Source: Acidobacteriota bacterium (GTDB lineage: Bacteria > Acidobacteriota > Terriglobia > Terriglobales > Acidobacteriaceae). From it: a stretch of DNA of 41,592 nt. Below, one piece after another: positions 1 through 9,178 of the stretch; within the stretch, counting starts at the first letter, position 1, and each line of letters starts with the position of its first letter. The position numbers and the translations under genes were made by a program. The DNA lies in the NCBI GenBank assembly GCA_003224905.1, contig QIAA01000055.1:1-41592 (forward strand), read 5' to 3'. The notes under the pieces were generated by a model that ran no database searches, was not told where the DNA came from, and worked only from the letters and a program-made list of their open reading frames with translations.

Positions 1-1646
1 TCTTTGGCGCGGTCGGTTTTCTCCTTCTGGTCGGGTGTCTGAACGTCGCAAACTTGCTGCTCGCGCAAGGGGCGGCACGGCAGCGGGAATTGGCAATCCG
101 AGTTGCACTGGGCGCAACCCGTACCCAGCTCATCACACAATTTTTGTTCGAAACACTTCTACTTTCCGTTGTCGGTGGCGTCCTCGGAATATTGCTGGCG
201 CAGTGGACACTTGTTGCGCTGCTCAAGCTCGCCCCTATCGATCTCAGGAACATTGGCGAGATCTCGCTCAACCTTCCGGTGCTGTCGTTTGCCTTAGGAA
301 TTTCGCTGATTACGGCGGTTGGACTCGGCTTATTCAGCGCTCTGCGCGCTGTTTCGGTGGAGGCTAAATCAGGACTGACGGATGCGGGCCGCTCGCAGTT
401 CGGCAGCGTACGCAATCAGCGACTGGGCCGAGCCATTGTCGTGGCCCAACTAGCGATCACACTTACCCTGCTAAGCGGTGCCGGCCTCCTTGGACGAAGC
501 CTGCTGCGCGTACTCTCCGTGGATCCGGGATTTCGCACCGAGCACGTGTTGACCATGCACTTGTCGATTCCGTACGACCCGGACGATAAAGACAAGCTCC
601 ATCGTGCACGATTTCTGACTGAATTGCTCAGCCAGATCCGTGCAATTCCAGGGGTCGCCGATGTCGGCGGGACCGGAAGACTCCCGCTGGCTTCACGTTT
701 TTCCCCAGACGGCTGGTACGTTGTTCTCAATCCTAGCCAGCAGCCGCCGCCGACACTGGATGATTGGGAACGCTTCTTCCACGCGTCGCTTAACACTGGA
801 TACGCCGCCTATTGCCCAGCGAGCGACGGCTACTTCCGCACGCTTGGCATTCCGTTATTGCAGGGACGTCTCTTTGAAGAACGCGACACAATGGAAGCGC
901 CACATGTCGCGTTGATCAGCGAATCGCTTGCGAGAGAGAAATGGCCGAATCAGAATCCGCTGGGGCATGCGATCGAATTCGGCAACATGGATGGCGACCT
1001 CCGGCCATTAACGGTGGTCGGCGTTGTTGGAGACATTCGGGCGGCAAGCCTCGAAGCTGCGCCTCAACCCACGATCTATGTTTCGTATCGGCAGCGCCCT
1101 CAGGGGGCACACGATTTCACCACTGTAATACATAGTGCGGGAGATCCCGCCATGATCATCTCATCGGCGCGAGAAATCGTTCGCAAGCTGGATCCCACAG
1201 TGCCGCCGGAATTCGGAACCTTTGTTGGTGTGGTCTCTGCGTCTCTCCAGGCACGCCGTTTCAATCTGATTCTGGTGGGGTTCTTCGCTACTGCAGCGCT
1301 GCTGCTGGCAGTGGTCGGTCTCTACGGCGTGATGGCGTACTCAGTGACGCGGCGCACAGTCGAGATTGGCGTTCGCATCGCCCTGGGCGCGACTCAGGCA
1401 AAAATTCTGAGCCTTGTTCTTGCGCAAGGTACTCGTGTCGTCGTGGCTGGTATCGTGATCGGCGTCATCGGTTCTTTTGCGATTACACGCGCCATTCGAT
1501 CGTTGCTCTTTGGTGTGAGCCCGACCGATCCGCTCACGTTTATAACAGTCGCGTTGCTGCTTGTCGCAGTAGCTTTGCTGGCATGTTGGTTTCCCGCGCG
1601 ACGCGCAGCCAAGGTCGATCCGATGGTCGCGTTGCGGTACGAGTGA
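1..1646 (+). CDS. MacB/FtsX-like ABC permease of the acidobacterial duplicated type, 5'-truncated by window edge
   Basis: The reading frame is open from base 3, so the gene begins left of the window. The visible part starts in a membrane segment followed by an RQRELAIRVALGA-type coupling motif, then two further membrane segments, a periplasmic MacB-like domain, and a C-terminal FtsX domain with the motif TVEIGVRIALGAT. It ends with PARRAAKVDPMVALRYE, a tail shared almost word for word by the next two genes. Such proteins are inner-membrane permeases that couple ATP hydrolysis to periplasmic movements in export systems. It is the first of three paralogues in one operon; the next gene starts 5 bases after its stop. 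The substrate is unknown. The family assignment is firm; the missing N-terminus probably amounts to roughly a third of the protein. Confidence 0.9.
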   Translation, partial: FGAVGFLLLVGCLNVANLLLAQGAARQRELAIRVALGATRTQLITQFLFETLLLSVVGGVLGILLAQWTLVALLKLAPIDLRNIGEISLNLPVLSFALGISLITAVGLGLFSALRAVSVEAKSGLTDAGRSQFGSVRNQRLGRAIVVAQLAITLTLLSGAGLLGRSLLRVLSVDPGFRTEHVLTMHLSIPYDPDDKDKLHRARFLTELLSQIRAIPGVADVGGTGRLPLASRFSPDGWYVVLNPSQQPPPTLDDWERFFHASLNTGYAAYCPASDGYFRTLGIPLLQGRLFEERDTMEAPHVALISESLAREKWPNQNPLGHAIEFGNMDGDLRPLTVVGVVGDIRAASLEAAPQPTIYVSYRQRPQGAHDFTTVIHSAGDPAMIISSAREIVRKLDPTVPPEFGTFVGVVSASLQARRFNLILVGFFATAALLLAVVGLYGVMAYSVTRRTVEIGVRIALGATQAKILSLVLAQGTRVVVAGIVIGVIGSFAITRAIRSLLFGVSPTDPLTFITVALLLVAVALLACWFPARRAAKVDPMVALRYE

Positions 1647-1651
1647 AGAAA

Positions 1652-4129
1652 ATGATCGGACTGATTCAAGACCTTCGCTACGGGTTGCGGCAGCTGCGCA
1701 AGAGCCCGGGCTTCACCGTGGTTGCGGTTCTCACCCTGGCGCTGGGAATGGGTGCGAACACAGCCGTGTTCAGCGTGATGAATGCCGTTTTACTGCGCAT
1801 GCTCCCGGTGCGCGACCCGCATCGGCTCTACTACGTGCACATCGGCAACGGGCAAGGTCAGCCCCCTTCCGCCTGGAATACCGGCAATTCAAATACCTCA
1901 TTTTCCGAGCCTGTATTCGAAGCTCTTCGCCAGCGCCACGACGTCTTTGATGATCTCATCGCATACGTGCCGCTTGGCGTCGGCAAGACAGCCATTCGAT
2001 ACAAAGAGCTGCCGGAGGAGGCCGAAGGCGATGAGGTCACCGGCAATTTCTTCTCCGGCCTGAGCGCCGAAATCATTTTTGGACGTGGATTCAGCCTTGA
2101 CGACGAGAAGAGCCACTCTCCCGTCATGGTTATCAGCTACGAGTATTGGACCCGCCGCTTTGCGCGCGATCTCTCGGTGTTGGGCGGAACGATCTACGTC
2201 AAGAACCTGCCTTTCACGACCATTGGCGTCTCCGCGCCAGGCTTCCACGGAGTTGAGCCCGCAAGTTCCACTGATTTCTGGATCCCCCTGCAGAATCGCC
2301 CGGAGCTCAATGCGTGGGGCATCCCGGCGGGAATTAATAGCCTGTACGGCAGGCCAAGATGGTGGTGCCTGCTCCTGATGGCGCGATTGCGTCCAGGCGT
2401 TACGCCCCAACAAGCACAAAATGCGTTGCAATCCACGTTCGGGGAAGCGGCAAAAATTGGCATCGGCAGCATCGACCCGAAAGTGTGGAAGCCTGTGCTG
2501 GACTTCATCCCTGCCAAAGGCATTGAGGGCTACAACCAGCAATATCGCGAGCCGGTGCGAATTCTCATGGGTTTGGTGTTGTTGGTCTTGCTTATAGCCT
2601 GCGTCAATGTGGCATTGCTGCTCATGGCCCGCAACGAGACGAGGCAGCGTGAGTTCAGCCTGAAGGTCGCCATCGGCGCTGAAAAAGTGCACCTGTTTCG
2701 GCAGTTGTTAAGCGAAAGCGCGTTGTTGGTGATGGCGGGAGCGGCCTTGGGCTGGGCGTTTGCGAGTGTTGCGACGCGGGCTTTGGCCGCCTGGTCCGGA
2801 ATCGAGAGCGGGCTCGATCCTGACCGCAACGTGCTTGTGTTTACCTTCGGAATTTCTGTCATCACCGCGACCGCCTTTGGATTCGCGCCTCTGTGGATTG
2901 CGCTGCGTGCCCCGGTTTCCGGAGTACTGCGTGCGACAGCATCCAGCTTCAGCCACTACCGCTCTCGTACTTTGAGCGGCAGAATATTGATGTCATCGCA
3001 GGTGACAATCTGTCTGCTGTTGCTGGTGGCTGCCAGCCTATTACTCCGCACGCTTCGAAAGTATGAGACTCAGGATCTCGGTTTACACACCGATGGACTC
3101 CTGGTCTTCGGAGTGACTCCTCAAACAGCGCGAACCACGGAGGAAACTTCCGCCTTCTACCGCACGCTTATTGATCGATTACGCGCACTGCCCGGTACAG
3201 AAGGCGTCACCATCATGGAGACCCGGATCGGTTCGGGTTGGAGCGATAACAATTCTGATGAGATAGACGGTGTCGATCTAAGCAGCAAGTTCGGTGCGGA
3301 GGCCATTATACGCAGCAACCATGTCGGTCCTGACTATTTCCACGTCCTGGGAGTCCCGATCCTAGCAGGCCGCGACATTTCCGATTCCGACACCCTGGCT
3401 TCACAACTAGTGGTCGTTGTGAATGAAACCTTTGTCAAACGGTTTTTGCCGAACACAAACCCGCTCGGTCACAGAGTCCGCGATAACCGGATGATCGTGG
3501 GCGTGGTCAAGAACAGCAAGTACACGCGTGTCGATGAGCCGGCGACGCCAATGGCCTATTACGCGAGCTTTCAAAGTCTTCACGCCGGACAAACCATGCA
3601 TGTCGAGCTGAAGACCCGCGGCGAACCACTGGACCTGCTCCCGGCCATTCGCCGCGTAGTTCACAACATCGATCCCGGTGTTCCACTCGAGGCGCCAATG
3701 ACCCAGCGAGCACAGTTTGAAGTCTCCTACTCCCAGCCGAAAATGTTCGCTCGGCTTGGGGGATTTTTTGGTGGTCTCGCGGCTCTGCTGGTTGCCACAG
3801 GTCTCTACGGTACAGCTTCGTATCGCACGAATCGCCGCACCAGCGAGATCGGCGTCCGCATGGCGCTCGGCGCGCAGCGTCGCCAAGTCTTATGGATGGT
3901 GCTTCGCGAGAGCCTGCTCATCTGCACAATCGGGCTGGCAGTTGGCCTTCCCGCTGCCTTGCTGAGCACGCGCCTTCTCAGTTCCATGCTGTATGAGTTG
4001 TCCCCATTTGATCCGCTCAGCTTTGCTCTGGCCGTGTGCTGCCTTGCCGTTGTCGGAGGCATTGCTGCCATGCTGCCGGCCTGGCGTGCCGCCAAAGTGG
4101 ATCCCATGGTCGCGCTTCGCTATGAGTGA
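1652..4129 (+). CDS. MacB/FtsX-like ABC permease, second tandem paralogue
   Basis: This is an 825-residue permease. The ATG at 1652 is chosen because the protein then starts with MIGLIQDLRYGLRQLRKSPGF, the usual opening of acidobacterial duplicated permeases, and the upstream stop lies at 1644-1646. Order of parts: N-terminal membrane segment (about residues 20-45), a large MacB-like periplasmic domain, three membrane helices with the motif REFSLKVAIGA in the middle, a second periplasmic domain, and a C-terminal FtsX domain with TSEIGVRMALGAQ. The end reads WRAAKVDPMVALRYE. This full-length duplicated architecture (about 800 residues) is typical of the family known as acidobacterial duplicated orphan permeases. 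Unlike the orphan members, this one sits in an operon with an ATPase and a TolC-like channel, which suggests an export role. The substrate cannot be told from sequence. Confidence 0.92.
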   Translation: MIGLIQDLRYGLRQLRKSPGFTVVAVLTLALGMGANTAVFSVMNAVLLRMLPVRDPHRLYYVHIGNGQGQPPSAWNTGNSNTSFSEPVFEALRQRHDVFDDLIAYVPLGVGKTAIRYKELPEEAEGDEVTGNFFSGLSAEIIFGRGFSLDDEKSHSPVMVISYEYWTRRFARDLSVLGGTIYVKNLPFTTIGVSAPGFHGVEPASSTDFWIPLQNRPELNAWGIPAGINSLYGRPRWWCLLLMARLRPGVTPQQAQNALQSTFGEAAKIGIGSIDPKVWKPVLDFIPAKGIEGYNQQYREPVRILMGLVLLVLLIACVNVALLLMARNETRQREFSLKVAIGAEKVHLFRQLLSESALLVMAGAALGWAFASVATRALAAWSGIESGLDPDRNVLVFTFGISVITATAFGFAPLWIALRAPVSGVLRATASSFSHYRSRTLSGRILMSSQVTICLLLLVAASLLLRTLRKYETQDLGLHTDGLLVFGVTPQTARTTEETSAFYRTLIDRLRALPGTEGVTIMETRIGSGWSDNNSDEIDGVDLSSKFGAEAIIRSNHVGPDYFHVLGVPILAGRDISDSDTLASQLVVVVNETFVKRFLPNTNPLGHRVRDNRMIVGVVKNSKYTRVDEPATPMAYYASFQSLHAGQTMHVELKTRGEPLDLLPAIRRVVHNIDPGVPLEAPMTQRAQFEVSYSQPKMFARLGGFFGGLAALLVATGLYGTASYRTNRRTSEIGVRMALGAQRRQVLWMVLRESLLICTIGLAVGLPAALLSTRLLSSMLYELSPFDPLSFALAVCCLAVVGGIAAMLPAWRAAKVDPMVALRYE

Positions 4130-4132
4130 ACA

Positions 4133-6541
4133 ATGAACACTATACTCACAAACCTTCGGTACGCGTTCCGCGTGTTGCGAAAAAGTCCCGGCTTCACTCT
4201 AGTCGCTGCGGTCACGCTGGCTCTTGGAATCGCCAGTACGACTGCGATCTTCAGCATGGTGGACCAGGTCCTCCTACACTCCCTGCCTTATCCCCATTCC
4301 GACCGCATCGTGTATGTGTCGCAAACCGATCGCCCGACCGGCGAAGGGGACGCCACGTCTCCAGCCAACTACCTGGACTGGCTCGCGCAAAACCGGGTGT
4401 TCTCCCAGATGGCCGCTTCCCGGGGATGGCAGGGCAATCTGGGTGGAGAACGTCCCGAACGCATCCGCATCACCATGGCCAGCGCCAGCTTCTTCCCTTT
4501 GTTTGGAGTTCGTACGCTCCTGGGGCGGAGCCTGCTGCCTGAAGACGAATCACCCGGGCACGACCATGTGGCGGTGATCAGCTACGCCTTGTGGAAGCGA
4601 CGCTTTAACGCGGACCGTGCTTTGCTGAACCAGGACATCACGCTCAACAATGAGAAGTACACGATTATTGGCGTGATGCCGCCGAACTTCGCGCCGGACA
4701 ACCACGGTGAACTCTGGGTGCCATCTCCCTGGAGCGTTCCTGCACACCCGCTGGTCCCCAGCCAGGATCCACGCCAATTCAGAAGCCGCAATTACCTCGA
4801 CGTGTGGGCGCGCCTTAAGCCAGGCGTCACTCTTCAGCAGGCAAGATCGGAAATGGACGCCATCGCCCGCCGCCTGGAGAAGCAATATCCCGACGACAAT
4901 CGTGACGTAGCGATCGGCGTTACCGGCATGCAGGACAGTCTGGTTAGCGACGTTCGTCCCGTGTTGTACGTTCTGCTGGGGGCTGTGGTGTTCGTGCTTC
5001 TGATCGGGTGCGCCAATGTGGCCAACTTGCTTCTGGCGCGTGGAAAAGGCCGTTCACGGGAAGTTTCTATTCGCGCCGCGCTGGGCGCCAGCCGCGCCGG
5101 CTTGATCTGGCAACTCCTCACCGAGAGCGTACTGCTGGCGCTGCTTGGGGGATTGCTCGGAATCCTGCTCGCCGCGTGGGGCGTCCCTGTCCTGCTGACT
5201 CTGGCTCCCGCGGAAATCCGGGAGCTTGGAGCGGTCGGGGTGAACACGGAAATATTGGTCCTTGGACTTCTGCTCTCGCTTGCCACCGGGATTCTATTCG
5301 GCCTCGCGCCGGCTTTTCATCTCGCGAACGAGAATCTGCAGGAATCGCTGAAGGAGGGGGAACGAGGCAGCACAGGGCACGGCGGGCGCACACGCTCCAT
5401 TTTGGTGGTTGCCGAGGTTGGTCTCTCTCTGATTCTGCTCATCGGCGCCGGGCTGACGATAAAGAGCTTCGTGCGCGTGCTGCGCGTCGATCCCGGATTT
5501 GATCCCACTCACCTGCTGGTATTCAGCGTCGGCCTGCCGTCCTCCGCCACTCCTGCGCAGCAGGATAACTTCTATCGCCAGGTCACGGAGAGTTTCCAGG
5601 AGTTGCCTGGTGTGCAATTGGCCGGGGCCGTGAGCCGCTTGCCACTCTCCGGCGGAAACAGTTCGCGCAGTTTCAAAGTTCCGGGAAATGACCGGGGTTA
5701 CAGCGCCGACATTCGCGTCAGCACTCCAGAATACTTCCGCACGATGGGCATTCCCATCATCCGCGGGCGATTCCTGACCGCACATGACATCGAAGGCTCC
5801 ACGCCGGTGGTCGTCGTCAATGAAGCTCTAGCTGAAGGCGCGTTTCCCGGGCAGGATCCCATTGGAAAATTCCTCCTCGATTTTGGACCGGGAAGCGAGA
5901 AACTACAGATCGTCGGCGTTATCGGCAATGTCAGGCACGTGGGGCTGGAAATTGCCCCGCACTACGAAGCCTACCTTCCCTTTGGACAAGCTCACTGGCC
6001 CTCAGTATTCATGGCAGTTCGGACCAGGACAACCGACCCTCTCGCCTTAGTTCCGGCGGTTCAGAACGCCGTGTGGAGCGTTGACAAGAGTGTTCCTTTG
6101 TCCGACGTGCGCACCATGCACGACGTCGTGGCGCGTTCCCTACGGCAGCGCAAATTCACCATGACGCTTCTCGGGATATTTGCCGGGCTGGCTGTGGCCC
6201 TCGCCGCCGTTGGTCTATACGGCGTGATGTCCTATTCCGTGGTCCAGCGCACTCATGAAATCGGCATCCGCATGGCTTTGGGCGCCCAACAGCATGATGT
6301 GCTCAAGATGGTGGTGCAGCGCGGGATGTCATTAGCCGGCGTAGGAGTGATCTTGGGGGTCGCAGCTTCGTTTGGGTTGACACGGCTCATCTCCCACCTG
6401 CTGTTTGGCGTGAGCCCCAGTGATCCGGTTACATTTCTTGCCGTAGCAGTGCTGCTGATGAGTGTTGCCCTCTTTGCGAACTACATTCCTGCGCGAAGGG
6501 CGACTCAGGTCGATCCCATGGTGGCCTTGCGATGCGAGTAA
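4133..6541 (+). CDS. MacB/FtsX-like ABC permease, third tandem paralogue
   Basis: This 802-residue permease starts three bases after the previous stop, with the typical opening NLRYAFRVLRKSPGF. It has the same layout: an N-terminal membrane helix, a MacB-type periplasmic domain, a central three-helix FtsX unit with the coupling motif SREVSIRAALGAS, a second periplasmic domain, and a final FtsX unit with THEIGIRMALGAQ. The tail is PARRATQVDPMVALRCE. Three closely spaced paralogues imply either a hetero-oligomeric permease or alternative partners for one ATPase. A hairpin and 37 bases separate it from the ATPase gene. Family assignment is very safe; the transported substrate is unknown. Confidence 0.92.
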   Translation: MNTILTNLRYAFRVLRKSPGFTLVAAVTLALGIASTTAIFSMVDQVLLHSLPYPHSDRIVYVSQTDRPTGEGDATSPANYLDWLAQNRVFSQMAASRGWQGNLGGERPERIRITMASASFFPLFGVRTLLGRSLLPEDESPGHDHVAVISYALWKRRFNADRALLNQDITLNNEKYTIIGVMPPNFAPDNHGELWVPSPWSVPAHPLVPSQDPRQFRSRNYLDVWARLKPGVTLQQARSEMDAIARRLEKQYPDDNRDVAIGVTGMQDSLVSDVRPVLYVLLGAVVFVLLIGCANVANLLLARGKGRSREVSIRAALGASRAGLIWQLLTESVLLALLGGLLGILLAAWGVPVLLTLAPAEIRELGAVGVNTEILVLGLLLSLATGILFGLAPAFHLANENLQESLKEGERGSTGHGGRTRSILVVAEVGLSLILLIGAGLTIKSFVRVLRVDPGFDPTHLLVFSVGLPSSATPAQQDNFYRQVTESFQELPGVQLAGAVSRLPLSGGNSSRSFKVPGNDRGYSADIRVSTPEYFRTMGIPIIRGRFLTAHDIEGSTPVVVVNEALAEGAFPGQDPIGKFLLDFGPGSEKLQIVGVIGNVRHVGLEIAPHYEAYLPFGQAHWPSVFMAVRTRTTDPLALVPAVQNAVWSVDKSVPLSDVRTMHDVVARSLRQRKFTMTLLGIFAGLAVALAAVGLYGVMSYSVVQRTHEIGIRMALGAQQHDVLKMVVQRGMSLAGVGVILGVAASFGLTRLISHLLFGVSPSDPVTFLAVAVLLMSVALFANYIPARRATQVDPMVALRCE

Positions 6542-6544
6542 GAC

Positions 6545-6564
6545 AGCCCTTCCGAGGAAGGGCT
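6545..6564 (+). promoter_or_regulatory. intercistronic hairpin between permease and ATPase genes
   Basis: AGCCCTTC and GAAGGGCT pair perfectly around a CGAG loop (the inner C-G pair could extend the stem). It lies between the permease stop (6541) and the ATPase ribosome-binding site (GGGGAG near 6570). No T-run follows, so it is not a classical terminator. A role in RNA processing or in tuning expression of the ATPase is a guess. Confidence 0.4.
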
Positions 6565-6578
6565 CTTCAGGGGAGAAC

Positions 6579-7286
6579 ATGATTCAACTTAAGAATCTGG
6601 AACGAAGTTACAAAACCGCGGCTGGCCAATTTTTCGTTCTGCGCCGTATCAACCTGGACATTCGCCAAGGCGAGTTCATCACAGTGATGGGCCCGTCGGG
6701 CGCAGGCAAGTCGTCTTTATTAAATGTGCTTGCTCTGCTCGATGACGGGTGGCAGGGCGAATACTGGTTTCGCGACCAGGCCGTCCATGACATGAGGCGC
6801 AAGCAACGCGGCGAACTGGCCAAGCGTAATGTCGGAATGGTGTTCCAGAGTTATCACCTTCTGGATGACCTCACGGTACGGGAAAACATCGACCTTCCGC
6901 TCTCTTATAAAGATATTCCTCACAAACAGCGCCAGGGCATGGTGGCCGACACGCTTGACCGTTTTCAGATAGTCGCCAAAAAGGATCTCTTTCCCAGCCA
7001 GCTTTCCGGCGGACAACAGCAGTTGGTCGGAGTTGCTCGTGCAGTGATCCACAAGCCTGCTCTGTTGCTGGCCGACGAACCTACGGGAAATCTGCACTCT
7101 TCGCAGGCAAAGGAAATCATGGAACTCTTTCGCGATTTGAATCAGCAAGGAACGACCATCGTTCAAGTCACGCACTCGGATTCGAATGCTGCCTATGGCT
7201 CGCGCACGATTCAGTTGCGAGACGGCTGGATGGTTTCCGATACAGCCAATCCGGAGCTTCAGCCGTATGAGGCGATAAAGCAATGA
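6579..7286 (+). CDS. ABC transporter ATP-binding protein (MacB/LolD-type)
   Basis: This is a 235-residue cytoplasmic ATPase. The ATG at 6579 is preceded by GGGGAGA, a good ribosome-binding site. Visible motifs: Walker A GPSGAGKSS (residues 38-46), Q-loop Gln at 90 in MVFQSYHLL, signature LSGGQQQ (142-148), Walker B LLLADEPTG (162-170) and the switch His at 199 in VTHSD. The signature has Gln where many relatives have Arg (LSGGQQQR), a mild deviation. It should power the three upstream permeases. Its stop overlaps the start of the TolC-like gene by 4 bases (ATGA), so the two are translationally coupled. MacB- and LolD-type ATPases are hard to separate by sequence alone, and context favours export. 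Confidence 0.93.
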   Translation: MIQLKNLERSYKTAAGQFFVLRRINLDIRQGEFITVMGPSGAGKSSLLNVLALLDDGWQGEYWFRDQAVHDMRRKQRGELAKRNVGMVFQSYHLLDDLTVRENIDLPLSYKDIPHKQRQGMVADTLDRFQIVAKKDLFPSQLSGGQQQLVGVARAVIHKPALLLADEPTGNLHSSQAKEIMELFRDLNQQGTTIVQVTHSDSNAAYGSRTIQLRDGWMVSDTANPELQPYEAIKQ

Positions 7287-9175
7287 GAGAGAGATCAAAA
7301 ACGCTCCTCGCCTGGCTCCTTGTGGCTCTCGCTGCGACAGCTTCGGCCCAGACGAACGCGGCGATATCCTTTAATATGCCGAGCTCGCACAATCCTTTCA
7401 GCGCGTATTCCGCGAGCGAAGTGCCCGAGCCTCAGCTCACAAACTCAGCACGACTGACCCAGCTCATCCGTGATGGCAAACTGTATTTGTCACTCAAAGA
7501 TGCAATCCAACTGGCTCTGGAGAACAATCTCGACCTCGCGATCGCCCGTTACAATCTGCCGATCGCGGATACGGACATTCTGCGCACAAAAGCTGGCGGA
7601 ACTTTCCGCGGCGTGAATGCCGGCGTAGTGCAAGGCACGCCGGGCGGCGGAGTCGGGGGATTTGGCACAGGGGCTCCGGGCGCTGGTGCCGGCGGCACGA
7701 CGGCGGGCGCGGGAGGTGCAGGGGCTGGCGCATCCGGGCTGGTGCAATCTACTCTGGGCGTGGGAACTGCGGTCCCATCGTACGATCCCGCGATCATTGG
7801 CTCTGTGGGAGCAGAGCATCAAACTACTCCGCTGGCCAATCAGCGAATTTATGGAGTGCCCTTGCTACAGCTCAACACCGGTCAGGCGAACTTTGGCGTG
7901 GCCCAAGCCTTTCCAACTGGCGCGAGTGTTTCCTTTGAGTTTAATAACAACCGCCAGACTACAAACAGCCCTTTTTTCAATCTTTCTCCGGCGCTGGGTT
8001 CGATGTACCGCTTTTCGTTTCAGCAGCAACTGCTCGCCGGTTTCGGCTTTGCCCCAAATCTCCGCTATCTGCGAATCGCAAAAAACAATAAAAAGATTTC
8101 CGACATCGCATTCAAGGACCAGGTAATCGCCACGGTCACGCAGATCGAGAACATTTATTGGGACCTGGTGAATGCCTATGAACAGTCGCGAGTCAACGAG
8201 CAATCGTTGGCGTTTTCGCAGCAGTCACTTGACAACGCGCGAAAGCAGCTTCAGTTACAGAGCGTTCCTGCCATGGATGTGATGCGCGCAGAGGCCGAAG
8301 TTTCCAGACGCGATCAGGACCTCACGGTGGCGCGAACCAGCCTGCAGTTGCAGGAACTGCTCATCAAGAATGCGTTAACCAAGAGTCTCGACGATCCGCT
8401 GCTTGATTCTGTGCAAGTGGTTCCCACGGATCGCCTGCAGTCGGTTCAAACCTCTGCCAAGACTCAGCCTATCCAGGATCTGATTGCTCAGGCCATGCAC
8501 GATCGTGCTGAACTTTCGGAGTCGGATATCGATTTGGCGAACCGCCAGATCAGCCGCAAGGCTGCGAGGAACGCGTTGTTACCCTCGTTAGCGTTGGTCG
8601 GCTTCTATGGCGGATCGGGCTTGGCCGGCCCGCTCAACCCGGTTTACAACGTTCCTGGAATTCCAAATAGCTCAAACGTCCCCACTGATTTTTCCGGAGC
8701 ATTGACAAATGCATTCAACAATACCGCTCCGGACTACTACATAGGATTGAACCTGAACATTCCCATCCGAAATCGGGTTGCAAAGGCCGACCAGTATCGT
8801 TCCGAGCTTGAATACCGCCAGGCGGAACTGCGGCGTGAGCAGTTGCGGAAGCAGATTCGAATTGAAGTGCGAAATGCGCAATACGCCCTCGATCAGAGTG
8901 CCGCTCGCGTAGCCGCCGCCCGCAAAGCACGTGATCTGGCGCAGCGTACATTCGAAATCATGCAGAAAGAGCAGACGCTTGGCGCTGGCTCAACCTACCA
9001 GACCATGACAGCCCAGCGCGATCTGGCGCTGGCGGAACTTGATCTCGCCACAGCCATGACGGTCTACGAGAAGGCCAGTGTCGAGCTGGAGCGTGCGACC
9101 GGCACCACTTTGGAACATAATGGAATCGAAATCCAGGACGCGATTCGAGGCACGATCAGCAGCCCTACGCCATAA
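7283..9175 (+). CDS. TolC-family outer-membrane efflux protein
   Basis: This 630-residue protein has a clear signal peptide (MRERSKTLLAWLLVALAATASA, cleaved before Q). The mature part carries two outer-membrane efflux domains: LSLKDAIQLALENNLDLAIARYNL near residue 73, and a second long-helix repeat near residues 500-600 with LEYRQAELRREQLRKQIRIEVRNAQYALDQS-like heptads. TolC homologues form trimeric channels through the outer membrane and periplasm. Unusual for the family is a Gly/Ala-rich low-complexity stretch at about residues 112-150, absent from typical 450-500-residue TolC proteins, which accounts for part of the extra length. It is coupled by ATGA overlap to the ATPase gene. No HlyD/MacA-like adaptor gene is visible in the window. 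Confidence 0.9.
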   Translation: MRERSKTLLAWLLVALAATASAQTNAAISFNMPSSHNPFSAYSASEVPEPQLTNSARLTQLIRDGKLYLSLKDAIQLALENNLDLAIARYNLPIADTDILRTKAGGTFRGVNAGVVQGTPGGGVGGFGTGAPGAGAGGTTAGAGGAGAGASGLVQSTLGVGTAVPSYDPAIIGSVGAEHQTTPLANQRIYGVPLLQLNTGQANFGVAQAFPTGASVSFEFNNNRQTTNSPFFNLSPALGSMYRFSFQQQLLAGFGFAPNLRYLRIAKNNKKISDIAFKDQVIATVTQIENIYWDLVNAYEQSRVNEQSLAFSQQSLDNARKQLQLQSVPAMDVMRAEAEVSRRDQDLTVARTSLQLQELLIKNALTKSLDDPLLDSVQVVPTDRLQSVQTSAKTQPIQDLIAQAMHDRAELSESDIDLANRQISRKAARNALLPSLALVGFYGGSGLAGPLNPVYNVPGIPNSSNVPTDFSGALTNAFNNTAPDYYIGLNLNIPIRNRVAKADQYRSELEYRQAELRREQLRKQIRIEVRNAQYALDQSAARVAAARKARDLAQRTFEIMQKEQTLGAGSTYQTMTAQRDLALAELDLATAMTVYEKASVELERATGTTLEHNGIEIQDAIRGTISSPTP

Positions 9176-9178
9176 ATC

